A stretch of DNA of 7,745 nt from Pyrobaculum sp. (GCA_022759345.1 JAEMPK010000007.1:1-7745), one strand, 5' to 3'; positions 1 to 7,167 are shown, counted from the first letter of the stretch. Made by a program: numbers and translations. The notes: generated by a model from the sequence alone, not told the origin.

Positions 1-1751
1 TGGCTCCCCTGGGAGGTGGTCTCGTACTGCGTCGGAGGGAGGCGCAGAGTGGTGTTTCCTACAGCAACGGGAAGCTCGATCTGCCAACGTAGTTCAATCT
101 CCGTCGTGTTGACAGCGACGTAGTAACGCCTCAACGCCTCTATCTGCGCCTCTATTTCCCTTCTCTGCATGTCCATGATGTATGAATAGTTTTGCACAGC
201 TGACTCTACGAAGCCGAGTCGTGGGAGGGCTCTAAGTTGCTCTACACGGAATTTGTCCAGCTCCTCTGCGTACTTCTGCAACTGTGTCCCAACATTGGCA
301 AGGGTTGCTGAGGCGTTGTGTAGCGGCGCGGCGAACTTTGCAACATCGGCGCCGGTCTTGTAGAGGTTGTGCGCCACCTCCTGAAGTTTTTTCGTGGCGT
401 TGAGTATTATTTGCGGCATCGCCTCCCGTAGCTTTGTGGCGTTATGCCTTGTGGAAATGGCTGTGTTGTTAAGAAGAGGCGCCAACTCGCCGAGGCTTCT
501 ACTAGTCGTTTCGAGGGTGTTCGCGGCGGAGTCTATTATCGCTATTGACGCATCTACTGTGGATATAAGAGAGTCCACCACCCCACGCAAGGCGTAGAGC
601 CGGCTCTGCACAGAGTCGAGGACCGCAACCGCTGTCTCAACGGATTGCCTAGCCTGGGGCACGCCGCTGACGTTCAAGGCCGAGAGTCTCCTCTTTGCGT
701 CTTCGACGTTTCTAATAGCCTCGTCAAGCGTCTCTCTGGCGTTGAGTAAATTCTTCCTTATTGTGTAGAGTTGCGTCTGCGTGTCGTGTAGGCTTTTCAA
801 CGCCTCCGCCGCGGCGGCCTTGTAGGAATAAAGCGCCGAGGATTGTACCTCCAGCAGATTGGCCGCGGTGATCAACGCAGTGTATTGGTAATCCACGAGG
901 AGGAGGCTTTGGTTTAGAGCCTCCGCGACGCCATTTGCGGCGTCGCCGAGGGCGAGGATCTGCATCCTCAAGGCCTCTAGGGCGTACGTGGATGTGTTTA
1001 GGGCGGCGGCTCCCTGCCTCAGCGCAGTCCCGGTCAGGTTTAGGATTTGTATTAGCTGGGTTAAGTTCTGAAGCTGGCTATAAACCGTGTCTGTGAAAAG
1101 AGAGATAGCCCTTGTGAAATTCCTAATTTGCGTATAAGTAACGTTGAGCTCCTCCTCTCTTTTCGCCAGCGCTGTCAACGTGTCGTTCAACCTGAGGGTT
1201 GCGGTTACGGTGACCGAGGGCATCCTCACCGCGCCGAAGCTTCCGAACTGGTTGACTCTAAACTTAATGCGGAAGTCCGTGTAGTTGGTCACGAAGAGAG
1301 TCCAGTAGTACACCGTGGTGCCTGAGATCTGTGTGATTGACGTCGGCGACGTCTCATAGAGAACAGTTATTTTATCGTCCACAGGTACGGAAACCACTAC
1401 TAAGGCCGAAAGCGGCAGAAGGACACGTATGCCGAGGTCAAGCTCGATTACTGTGTCTTTGTTCGCCTTGAGTACCCCCTCCGTCAAAGTCCCGTTTATG
1501 TAATGCAGATTGACGTCCACGGCCAGGAAAGGCGGGTAGACGACGCCGGTTTCTCGCTCAACCACCGCCGCCGAGTAAGGCGGCAGGACGACGCCGGAGA
1601 CGTTCAGCGGCCGCGGGCTGTTGTTTACCAATACGTCGCGTAGCTTGACATTCATATCCGTCTTGCCGTCTGGCTTTACGACGTAGGTTACCACTACAGT
1701 AGACGCCAACAAGAGCTCAGCCGCTAGCAAGAGAAGGAGGAGACTCCTCAT
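1..1751 (-). CDS. Exported, sequon-rich long-helical (coiled-coil-like) protein, third gene of an ABC exporter operon; C-terminus beyond window
   Basis: The frame is open for 583 codons from ATG 1751 to the left edge with no stop, so only the C-terminus is missing. Residues 1-17 (MRS then a Leu/Ala run) look like a Sec signal peptide or N-terminal anchor. Residues about 25-190 are beta-like. Residues about 195-545 are almost wholly helix-forming, with prolines only near 364, 425, 446, 476 and 510, and show heptad-like spacing of Leu/Ile/Val. Residues 546-583 return to beta-like sequence. I count 19 N-x-S/T sequons (for example N43, N86, N211, N360, N479, N566), which fits an N-glycosylated extracellular protein. 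Its ATG overlaps the ATPase stop as ATGA, so translation is probably coupled. I recognise no named family. A beta-helix-beta plan beside a MacB-type pump suggests a stalk or adaptor role, which is inference. A C-terminal membrane anchor may lie outside the window. Confidence 0.85.
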   Translation of the reverse strand, partial: MRSLLLLLLAAELLLASTVVVTYVVKPDGKTDMNVKLRDVLVNNSPRPLNVSGVVLPPYSAAVVERETGVVYPPFLAVDVNLHYINGTLTEGVLKANKDTVIELDLGIRVLLPLSALVVVSVPVDDKITVLYETSPTSITQISGTTVYYWTLFVTNYTDFRIKFRVNQFGSFGAVRMPSVTVTATLRLNDTLTALAKREEELNVTYTQIRNFTRAISLFTDTVYSQLQNLTQLIQILNLTGTALRQGAAALNTSTYALEALRMQILALGDAANGVAEALNQSLLLVDYQYTALITAANLLEVQSSALYSYKAAAAEALKSLHDTQTQLYTIRKNLLNARETLDEAIRNVEDAKRRLSALNVSGVPQARQSVETAVAVLDSVQSRLYALRGVVDSLISTVDASIAIIDSAANTLETTSRSLGELAPLLNNTAISTRHNATKLREAMPQIILNATKKLQEVAHNLYKTGADVAKFAAPLHNASATLANVGTQLQKYAEELDKFRVEQLRALPRLGFVESAVQNYSYIMDMQRREIEAQIEALRRYYVAVNTTEIELRWQIELPVAVGNTTLRLPPTQYETTSQGS

Positions 1752-2512
1752 AGCCCTATTAGTTCGTCGATGTGTTTCAGTTTCTCATACACAGCGGCGG
1801 CCCGCTCTATGTCCGCCTTGAACTCTCTACGCGGCGGCTCCACTGAGTCGTAGACGCGTCCTGCGCGCATGTATACAATCCGCGTCGCAACCCGCGCCAC
1901 GTCGGGGTCGTGGGTCGCCATAAACACTGTGGTCTTCATAAGCCTGTTGACGACGTGTATGAGTCCAAGCACCACCGAGGCGTTGTCTAGGTCTATGTTG
2001 GAGGTGGGCTCGTCCAGCACCAGGATGGGCGGATTCGTGGCGAGTGCCCGAGCCAAGGCGGTCCTCTGTTGCATGCCGCCGGACATCTGATGTGGATACA
2101 GACGCGCCGCCCCCTCCAAACCCACTAACTCCAGCAGAACCCGCGCCCGTAGCAGAGCCAGCTCCTTCTTGACGCCGAGCGCCATGAGGGGGAGCGTCAC
2201 GTTCTCTTCCGCCGTTAGGTAGGGCACTAGGTTGTAGCTCTGGAAGAGGTAGCCCACGTTCTTCAGCCTGAACTTCTCCAGCTTGCTTTCCGGCAGTTTA
2301 GTGACGTCGACCCCCATGACGTGCACCTCTCCGCTCGTCGGTCTGTCGAGCGCCGCAATTATGTTGAGCAGTGTCGTCTTCCCCGACCCCGAGGGGCCCA
2401 TAAGCGCCACCACCTCCCCCGGCGCCACCTCCAGCGACACGTTGTCTAACGCCACGGTCCTCACCGCACCGTTGCCGTATATCTTCGAGACGTTGCGTAG
2501 CCTCACCGCCAT
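1748..2512 (-). CDS. ABC transporter ATP-binding protein, MacB/LolD type
   Basis: This 254-residue protein is a complete nucleotide-binding domain that would hydrolyse ATP on the cytoplasmic face to drive the neighbouring FtsX-type permease. Visible motifs are Walker A GPSGSGKTT (39-47), Q-loop Q91 in YLFQSYNLVP, signature MSGGMQQR (143-150), Walker B ILVLDEP with catalytic E168, D-loop SNID (171-174) and H-loop H201 in ATHD. The length and the Q-loop context match the LolD/MacB/DevA group, whose members power mechanotransmission or lipoprotein-type exporters rather than conventional import. Two details are slightly off consensus: Met in place of the first Leu of the signature, and SNID where many relatives have GNLD; neither should abolish activity. 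A charged tail of about 30 residues (225-254) follows the core. The ATG at 2512 lies inside the end of the permease gene (10-nt overlap) and the TGA overlaps the next ATG by 4 nt. No strong Shine-Dalgarno is visible, consistent with coupled translation. Confidence 0.95.
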   Translation of the reverse strand: MAVRLRNVSKIYGNGAVRTVALDNVSLEVAPGEVVALMGPSGSGKTTLLNIIAALDRPTSGEVHVMGVDVTKLPESKLEKFRLKNVGYLFQSYNLVPYLTAEENVTLPLMALGVKKELALLRARVLLELVGLEGAARLYPHQMSGGMQQRTALARALATNPPILVLDEPTSNIDLDNASVVLGLIHVVNRLMKTTVFMATHDPDVARVATRIVYMRAGRVYDSVEPPRREFKADIERAAAVYEKLKHIDELIGL

Positions 2513-3642
2513 AGTTGCATAATCTCTAGAGGCCTGAGCCTTGCCACTTTGTACATCGGCGAGACTGCGCCTATGAGCGCCACGGCGAGGGAGGTCGCCA
2601 TGCCGAGCGCGGCGTAGTGCGGCCTGAAGGCTATAGGCACGTCGAAGTTTATCCCCATCTTAAGAAGCAAGTCCTTAACCACGTTGGCGCCTAGAAACCC
2701 CGTGGCTACGCCGGCGACTCCGGCCACGGCGGCGATGAACGCCACCTCGATCACTACGGAGAGAAGAATTTCGCGGGACGAGATGCCTATGGCCTTGAGC
2801 AGACCGAACTCTCTCAGCCGCTCCCGCACAGTTATGCTCATAACGGCGAATGTGGTGATCGCGGCGGCGGTAAGCGCCGCGCCGCTTATCACTGAAAATA
2901 CTGCGTTTAGCGCAGTGAAGACCTTAGTCACCGTGTCCAGAAGGTTCTGTTGTGTATACACCTGGGCGTCTCTATATGTTTCCTTCAGCGCCAGATAAAG
3001 CGGTTGGACCTGGGCCTTGTCTTTAACCGTAATGAGGACTGTGTTGACGAAAGGCCCTACGTCTATGTTCTCCTGGAGCCAATCCAGCGGCACCACCACT
3101 AGGTTTAGCCTAAAAGCCCCCACGAAGCCCTTGAGGAAGCTCCTCATCACCCCCACCACCTTCACCTTAAGAGTCCTCTCGGCGCCGGAGACCCCCGAGT
3201 AGACCCTCACCACGAGGGTATCGCCGGGCTTAACCCCCAGCGACTCCTCCACCACCGCCTCGCCTCCCGACGCGGGGAGCCTCCCCTCTTCGAGGTCGAC
3301 CGCAAAGTAGTCCGCCTCGCTCAGCGGGATCCCCACGATGGAGACCACGCGCCCCTCGGCGACGCCGGAGGTCAGTATGATGCCCTCCGCCGCCTCCACG
3401 GCGGCGTTGCTCCGCAACTCCTCTACTAAGTACGTGGGGATGTTTATGGAGTCGGAGTAGAGCATGATGTCGGCGGGGTAGATCTTGTAGAGTGTGTGTT
3501 CCACGTAGTCCCTAGTGGCGTCCGTCACCGCAACAAGAGCCACCAACAGCGCCACACCTACCCCTATGGCGAGGGCTGTGAGGATGTACCTAGCAACCCT
3601 CGCTTTGAAGTCGCCGACAGCTATAAGCAGGACGTGTTCCAC
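2503..3642 (-). CDS. ABC transporter permease, MacB/FtsX type
   Basis: A 379-residue membrane protein with the standard four-helix MacB layout. TM1 is at about 20-41, then comes an extracellular domain of about 200 residues (42-244, MacB periplasmic-core-like), then TM2 at 245-270, TM3 at 291-319 and TM4 at 342-364. Between TM2 and TM3 is the typical cytoplasmic coupling segment TVRERLREFGLLKAIGIS (about 271-288), and the protein ends with RLRPLEIMQL, the usual FtsX-domain tail. It should form a homodimer with the ATPase encoded next. I chose GTG 3642 because an AGGGGTG Shine-Dalgarno sits 6 nt upstream (3649-3655) and a TATA-like box lies about 24 bp upstream. The longer GTG start at 3651 would add only three residues (MCC) and would overlap that ribosome site. 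It is the first gene of the operon. In bacteria such pumps export toxins, peptides or lipoproteins or act mechanically; the substrate here is unknown. Confidence 0.93.
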   Translation of the reverse strand: MEHVLLIAVGDFKARVARYILTALAIGVGVALLVALVAVTDATRDYVEHTLYKIYPADIMLYSDSINIPTYLVEELRSNAAVEAAEGIILTSGVAEGRVVSIVGIPLSEADYFAVDLEEGRLPASGGEAVVEESLGVKPGDTLVVRVYSGVSGAERTLKVKVVGVMRSFLKGFVGAFRLNLVVVPLDWLQENIDVGPFVNTVLITVKDKAQVQPLYLALKETYRDAQVYTQQNLLDTVTKVFTALNAVFSVISGAALTAAAITTFAVMSITVRERLREFGLLKAIGISSREILLSVVIEVAFIAAVAGVAGVATGFLGANVVKDLLLKMGINFDVPIAFRPHYAALGMATSLAVALIGAVSPMYKVARLRPLEIMQLWR

Positions 3643-3648
3643 GCAACA

Positions 3649-3655
3649 CACCCCT
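3649..3655 (-). promoter_or_regulatory. Shine-Dalgarno-like site deciding the permease start
   Basis: On the minus strand the sequence AGGGGTG lies 6 nt before GTG 3642. It resembles the archaeal GGAGGTGA consensus and favours the 379-residue product over the GTG at 3651, which falls inside the motif. Confidence 0.5.
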
Positions 3656-3661
3656 CTCCAC

Positions 3662-3669
3662 TATATAAT
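3662..3669 (-). promoter_or_regulatory. Putative TATA box of the ABC operon
   Basis: Read on the minus strand this is ATTATATA, centred about 24 bp before GTG 3642. In crenarchaea TATA boxes are centred about 26 bp before the start site, so the transcript would begin at or within a few bases of the start codon. A second candidate, TATAAAAA at 3684-3691 read on the minus strand, would give a leader of about 20 nt carrying the Shine-Dalgarno site. The sequence does not decide between them. Confidence 0.5.
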
Positions 3670-3683
3670 CTTTGTCGCAATAG

Positions 3684-3691
3684 TTTTTATA
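3684..3691 (+). promoter_or_regulatory. Putative TATA box of the RND/MMPL gene
   Basis: TTTTTATA is centred about 24 bp upstream of an in-frame GTG at 3712 but only about 15 bp upstream of ATG 3703. If this is the functional box, the transcript is leaderless and starts near GTG 3712. If ATG 3703 is the true start, the box further upstream (ATATAA, about 3662-3667) is needed. The same 60-bp region also holds the promoter of the opposing ABC operon. Confidence 0.5.
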
Positions 3692-3702
3692 GACAGAGGC
3701 AT

Positions 3703-6285
3703 ATGGACGCCGTGAAGCGGCTAGTGATCACTGCCACCATCGTTGTCTTGTTCTACATCTACTTGGCGTTGCTGTCCCCAAGGGTGTTCGACGTGCTCAT
3801 ATACGACGAGTCTAAACTTATGCCGCCGGACATAGAGCCGAAGGCGGTAGACGCCATTCTAAACAAGACGCAGAGCGGCGGCCTTAAGTCGCTCCCCGTG
3901 GTCATATTTGGCCCGGGGGTGGAGGAGAAGGCGAGAAACCTCTCTAGGCTGTTTCCTAACACCACCTCAGCCTGGTCTATCCTAGACACGGCCCAGAAGA
4001 TCTACCGCGAGAGGCTCAACAAAGTCGTTGAAAACGCCACCGCCAGCTTTAGGGAGGGGGCTGAGAAGATAGCCAACTCGACGCAGAAAGTCTGCGAAGA
4101 CCTTAACAGGCTTGTGGAGGGCTACAGAGAGGCCCAGGAGAGGGCTAGACAGCTTCTGCTCGGCACCTACGGCGTCGCGGCGCTGGGCAGAGCTGTGGAC
4201 AACCAGACGCAGAAATTTCTAACGCTATACCAGAAATACGTAGCCACCTACGACGTAGACGCCGCAGTTAGGCTAGCCGCAGACGAGGCATACGGCAACG
4301 TGTCGCGGTACTTAACTGGAGTCACTTGGAAAAATTGGGCAAGTCTAGAGGCGGTTGAAAACGTCACAGACGCCATCCTCGCCACGAGGCTCAACAAAAC
4401 CATGATCGACATCGCCCGCGCCGCCGCAACGGTGGGTGTAAGACAGTACTTGTACATCCGGCTGATAAACCAAACCCCGCCCCTCGTGAGGCCTTACCTC
4501 CCCTACCTCATCTGCGGCGGAGACGTGGAGAAAGCCGTAGAGATGTTTAAGTCTGACCTCATAAGGAATTTAACGGCGCAGTACCCCCCGCCCACCATAT
4601 ACTCAATATCGACAGCCGCCGAGTTGGTGTACCAAGACAAATACGCCCTCGCCGTGGTCAAAACCAGTGAAGAGATGCCCAACGTGCCGCCGCAACTCGG
4701 CATACCCGTCTCCACGTCCTTCCTCCTAAAAAGCTTCTCACAAATCGTGACAGAAGACGTGTCTAAAATCGACAGAACCACAGCCGCCGCCCTCTTCACA
4801 GTGTTGCTCTACGTCATGGGGACCCTCGCGGCGCCGGTCCTCATAATCTCTACCGTAGGCCTCACCTACCTCGGAGTCTTAGGCTTCTTCTACCAAATCC
4901 ACGAAATCCAGAAGATCTACTACCTGACTGTGTATATGGCGGCGCCGGTGATATTCGCCATAGGCGTCGACTACATGTTGCTCATGATAAGCCGCTACGC
5001 CGAGGAGCGGGCCCTCGGCAGAGACAAGACAGAGGCCGTCAAGGTGGTGAGGCGCTACGCCAACAGGGCCATTGCAGCCAGCGCCGCGGTGGTCGCCACC
5101 TCGCTGGGCTCCTTCGCCATATCCCGCCTGCCCTTTATGCAGTCGATCGGCATAGGCTACCTCATAACCACTCTATTCGTCGTCTTGACAGTCTTCTTCA
5201 TACTGCCCACTCTCCTCTACCTACTCGGCGACAGGGTGTTCTGGCCCAAGAAAACCATCGCAGTACACAGAGGCCGCTCTAGGCTGCTGGAAAAGGCGGT
5301 CGCCACAGCCCTCAAAAGACCTCTCCTAGTCGCCGTAGCCGCGGCGCTGGTCACACTTCTCTCCTTCCTCTACCTAGTCTCCACGCTTAGAATCACCACA
5401 AACCCCATCGTCGCCATGCCAGAGACTCAGTACAAAAAGGCGCTGGAGATCGCGACGACATATTTCAAAAACGCAACGGCGCTCTCCACCACATACATAG
5501 TCATGAAGAGCCCGCCGCCTCCCGAACTGTTGCGCGAAGTAGAAAAACTTCCGAACTACGTCAACTACACCCTAGAGAAACGCGGCGACTGGTACGTAGT
5601 CACAGTCAAACTGTCGCTAGAAGACACGTCGGATGCGCTACTCGACGTATATAGACGGCTAGACCAGCTACGAGCCCACTACGGCCCCTATCTAATTGGC
5701 GGAGCCGCCTCTTGGAAAAATGTAGTATTCAACGAAATATATGTCAAGTTCTGGAGCTTCCAGATCTACGTGGTTATAGCCGCCGTAATCCTCATACTCG
5801 CCTTTCTTCTCAAAAGCTTCTTGATCCCCATCCGCCTAGTGGCCACAGTCCTCATGTCAATAGCCTGGAGCCTAGCCGCCGAGGTGGCGCTCTTCCAAGA
5901 AGCCATGGGCCAGCCCACCTACTGGATGGTCCCGGTGGTGCTCTTCGCCTTCCTGATGGCCATAGGCACAGACTACGACATCTTCATAATCACACGAATT
6001 AGGGAAGAGATAGAGAAGGGGCTGGACGAAAAAGAGGCCATAAAAACAGCCGTTGTGACCACAGGCCCCATAATCACAGGCGCCGCCATAATACTCGCCG
6101 CCGCCTTCTCCACCCTCATGCTGTCTCAAGTCCTGCTACTCAGGCAAATAGGCTTTACAATTGCCCTTGCCGCCCTACTCGACGCATTTATAATACGCCC
6201 CCTCGTGGTCCCCGCCCTCATAACCCTCGCCGGCAAGTACAACTGGCTGTGGATCACCGGCTACAGCATCCGCCGCACATATTAA
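3703..6285 (+). CDS. RND-superfamily transporter, MMPL (HAE2-like) family, with enlarged helical first ectodomain
   Basis: An 860-residue protein with the duplicated RND plan of two six-helix halves. TM1 is at about 6-25. Extracellular loop 1 spans about 27-360. TM2-TM6 follow between about 362 and 508, then a basic cytoplasmic linker (510-539), TM7 (540-562), extracellular loop 2 (about 563-685) and TM8-TM12 (688-845). The hallmark motif occurs in both halves: GVDYMLLMISRYAEE with D423, and GTDYDIFIITRIREE with D757; in this family these acidic residues relay protons. Loop 1, about 335 residues, is roughly twice what I expect for MMPL proteins, helical over about 90-290, and carries 11 N-x-S/T sequons; loop 2 has two more. 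Relatives export lipids, hopanoids or polyketides; the substrate here is unknown. The frame is open further upstream, but that stretch is antisense to the permease and lacks a promoter. ATG 3703 is the default start; GTG 3712 is a good alternative (857 residues). Confidence 0.93.
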   Translation: MDAVKRLVITATIVVLFYIYLALLSPRVFDVLIYDESKLMPPDIEPKAVDAILNKTQSGGLKSLPVVIFGPGVEEKARNLSRLFPNTTSAWSILDTAQKIYRERLNKVVENATASFREGAEKIANSTQKVCEDLNRLVEGYREAQERARQLLLGTYGVAALGRAVDNQTQKFLTLYQKYVATYDVDAAVRLAADEAYGNVSRYLTGVTWKNWASLEAVENVTDAILATRLNKTMIDIARAAATVGVRQYLYIRLINQTPPLVRPYLPYLICGGDVEKAVEMFKSDLIRNLTAQYPPPTIYSISTAAELVYQDKYALAVVKTSEEMPNVPPQLGIPVSTSFLLKSFSQIVTEDVSKIDRTTAAALFTVLLYVMGTLAAPVLIISTVGLTYLGVLGFFYQIHEIQKIYYLTVYMAAPVIFAIGVDYMLLMISRYAEERALGRDKTEAVKVVRRYANRAIAASAAVVATSLGSFAISRLPFMQSIGIGYLITTLFVVLTVFFILPTLLYLLGDRVFWPKKTIAVHRGRSRLLEKAVATALKRPLLVAVAAALVTLLSFLYLVSTLRITTNPIVAMPETQYKKALEIATTYFKNATALSTTYIVMKSPPPPELLREVEKLPNYVNYTLEKRGDWYVVTVKLSLEDTSDALLDVYRRLDQLRAHYGPYLIGGAASWKNVVFNEIYVKFWSFQIYVVIAAVILILAFLLKSFLIPIRLVATVLMSIAWSLAAEVALFQEAMGQPTYWMVPVVLFAFLMAIGTDYDIFIITRIREEIEKGLDEKEAIKTAVVTTGPIITGAAIILAAAFSTLMLSQVLLLRQIGFTIALAALLDAFIIRPLVVPALITLAGKYNWLWITGYSIRRTY

Positions 6286-6288
6286 ATA
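6279..6288 (+). promoter_or_regulatory. Weak TATA-like element before the small HTH/HAD pair
   Basis: ATATTAAATA overlaps the TAA stop of the transporter gene and is centred about 21-22 bp before GTG 6305. This is a little short for a canonical leaderless promoter. Only 19 nt separate the transporter stop from this start and no T-rich terminator is visible, so read-through from the transporter gene is also possible. Confidence 0.3.
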
Positions 6289-6304
6289 CTGTGTAAACTA
6301 GAAC

Positions 6305-6484
6305 GTGGAGACGATATATAAAATATTGCAGAAACTCGGCGAGGCGGATCTAGAAACCATAGTTAATGAGGCGCTGAAGGCCGGCATCCCGCCGCCTGTG
6401 GCCACTAGACACCTCATGCGGCTGGTGGAGAAAAAACGCGTCAAAGTGTTATGTGACGTCGCTGTGAGGTATAGCCCCGCATGA
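6305..6484 (+). CDS. Small putative winged-helix/HTH protein (59 aa)
   Basis: The reading frame begins at GTG 6305, the first start after an in-frame TAG at 6299, and ends with a TGA that overlaps the ATG of the HAD gene (ATGA, 4 nt). This tight join is the main evidence that it is real. The product starts METIYKILQKLGEADLETIV and has three predicted helices: about 2-11, 15-26 and 31-44. The segment PPPVATRHLMRLVEKK (29-44) looks like the recognition helix of an archaeal winged-helix domain, and RVKVLCDVAVRYSP (45-58) could be the wing. This pattern is typical of small archaeal DNA-binding proteins, but the family assignment rests on pattern alone. It is probably co-transcribed with the HAD protein and could be its regulator or simply an operon partner. 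Confidence 0.7.
   Translation: METIYKILQKLGEADLETIVNEALKAGIPPPVATRHLMRLVEKKRVKVLCDVAVRYSPA
6466..6470 (+). promoter_or_regulatory. Shine-Dalgarno-like site for the HAD gene
   Basis: GAGGT (within GTGAGGT, 6464-6470) lies 10 nt before ATG 6481, inside the end of the small HTH gene. It supports the ATG start, and therefore supports a protein that begins without the usual motif-I aspartates. Confidence 0.4.
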
Positions 6485-7092
6485 ACTTCGTAGTTAGTTT
6501 CTGGGGCCTCCTCGTGAGACGAATCGACTTTTGGGACGTCTGGCGTACAGTGCTGAGCAGGTATGGGAATGATAAAGTTGTAGATTCCACCTCCTGGGTT
6601 TTTGAGGAAATTTACGGAGCAGGCTACGAAGTGCCCCTGCGGGCTGTGGCTAAGGTCTTCTCCGCGGGAGCGAGGAGCGACCCAGCCGTCCTCTTTAAGG
6701 AGTTTGTGGAGGAGGTGCAGAAACGGCTTTCCCCTATGCCGTGCGCGGTGGAGTTCCTCAAGTGGGCAAGGGAGAGGGGGCGGGTGGCTATTCTCTCCAA
6801 CACGCCGTGTCGATGCTTCGTGGAGTTTTTCCTCGAGAGTAGCGGCGTGGCCGTCGACGCTGTGGTGACGTCGGATGAGTTGCTCCGCCGGAAGCCGCTC
6901 AAGCCCGTATTTATGTACGCCCTAAGAAAGATCGGGGCAAAGCCCCACGAGACTGTGTATGTGGGAGACGGGGAGGAGGACCTAGGCGCCATGGCGGCAG
7001 GCCTCCTCACAGTCATGGTGGGGAGGGAAGGTGGTCATGTGAGTTTTCCCTCTCTCTGCGAGGCCTGGAAGTGGTTGGCCGCTCTAGCTTGA
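6481..7092 (+). CDS. HAD-superfamily protein lacking motif-I aspartates (probable pseudo-enzyme)
   Basis: A 203-residue protein with the layout of subfamily-I HAD phosphatases such as phosphoglycolate phosphatase-like enzymes: a Rossmann-type core plus a helical cap at about 14-85. Motif II is ILSNT with S106. Motif III is RRKPLKPVF with K138. Motif IV is VYVGDGEEDL with D163 and D167. Motif I, normally DxDGTL close to the N-terminus, reads SFWGLL at residues 6-11, so the nucleophile Asp and the general acid Asp are replaced by Ser6 and Trp8 while the Gly and final Leu remain. The known HAD phosphotransfer mechanism needs the first Asp, so classical phosphatase activity is not expected. A binding, regulatory or altered-chemistry role, or early gene decay, are alternatives. 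The rest of the frame is intact. It overlaps the small HTH gene by 4 nt and converges on the broken gene at 7168-7515. Confidence 0.88.
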   Translation: MNFVVSFWGLLVRRIDFWDVWRTVLSRYGNDKVVDSTSWVFEEIYGAGYEVPLRAVAKVFSAGARSDPAVLFKEFVEEVQKRLSPMPCAVEFLKWARERGRVAILSNTPCRCFVEFFLESSGVAVDAVVTSDELLRRKPLKPVFMYALRKIGAKPHETVYVGDGEEDLGAMAAGLLTVMVGREGGHVSFPSLCEAWKWLAALA

Positions 7093-7167
7093 AGGTTTCT
7101 GCCACTTGCGGCGTGCCGCTGTGGTTTAGGCCGCCGAGCGGAAAACTACTGGTTTGAGAAAAGGGGA

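Noticed and set aside
394..597. Plus-strand open frame opposite the exported helical protein
   Set aside because: It is the complement of a long, signal-peptide-bearing and compositionally consistent gene and has no domain or promoter of its own; the plus-strand frame at 1128-1325 is the same kind of shadow.
3496..3702. Upstream in-frame extension of the RND/MMPL gene adding 69 residues
   Set aside because: It is antisense to the permease N-terminus, its residues (His/Arg/Ser/Pro rich) do not look like a membrane protein start, and the TATA-like boxes lie inside it, downstream of its start.
5712..6129. Overlapping frames on both strands within the transporter gene
   Set aside because: They are His/Gly/Arg-biased shadows of conserved transmembrane segments including the GTDYD motif, which proves the transporter frame is the coding one.
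6624..7016. Minus-strand open frame of 130 codons opposite the HAD gene
   Set aside because: Ser/Arg/Thr-rich shadow; the plus-strand frame has HAD motifs II-IV, a Shine-Dalgarno-like site and a 4-nt overlap with the upstream gene.
7108..7141. Small inverted repeats (GCGGC-gt-GCCGC and CCGC-cga-GCGG) after the HAD gene, considered as a terminator
   Set aside because: The stems are only 4-5 bp in a GC-rich spacer, no T-run follows, and archaeal termination relies mainly on T-rich tracts.
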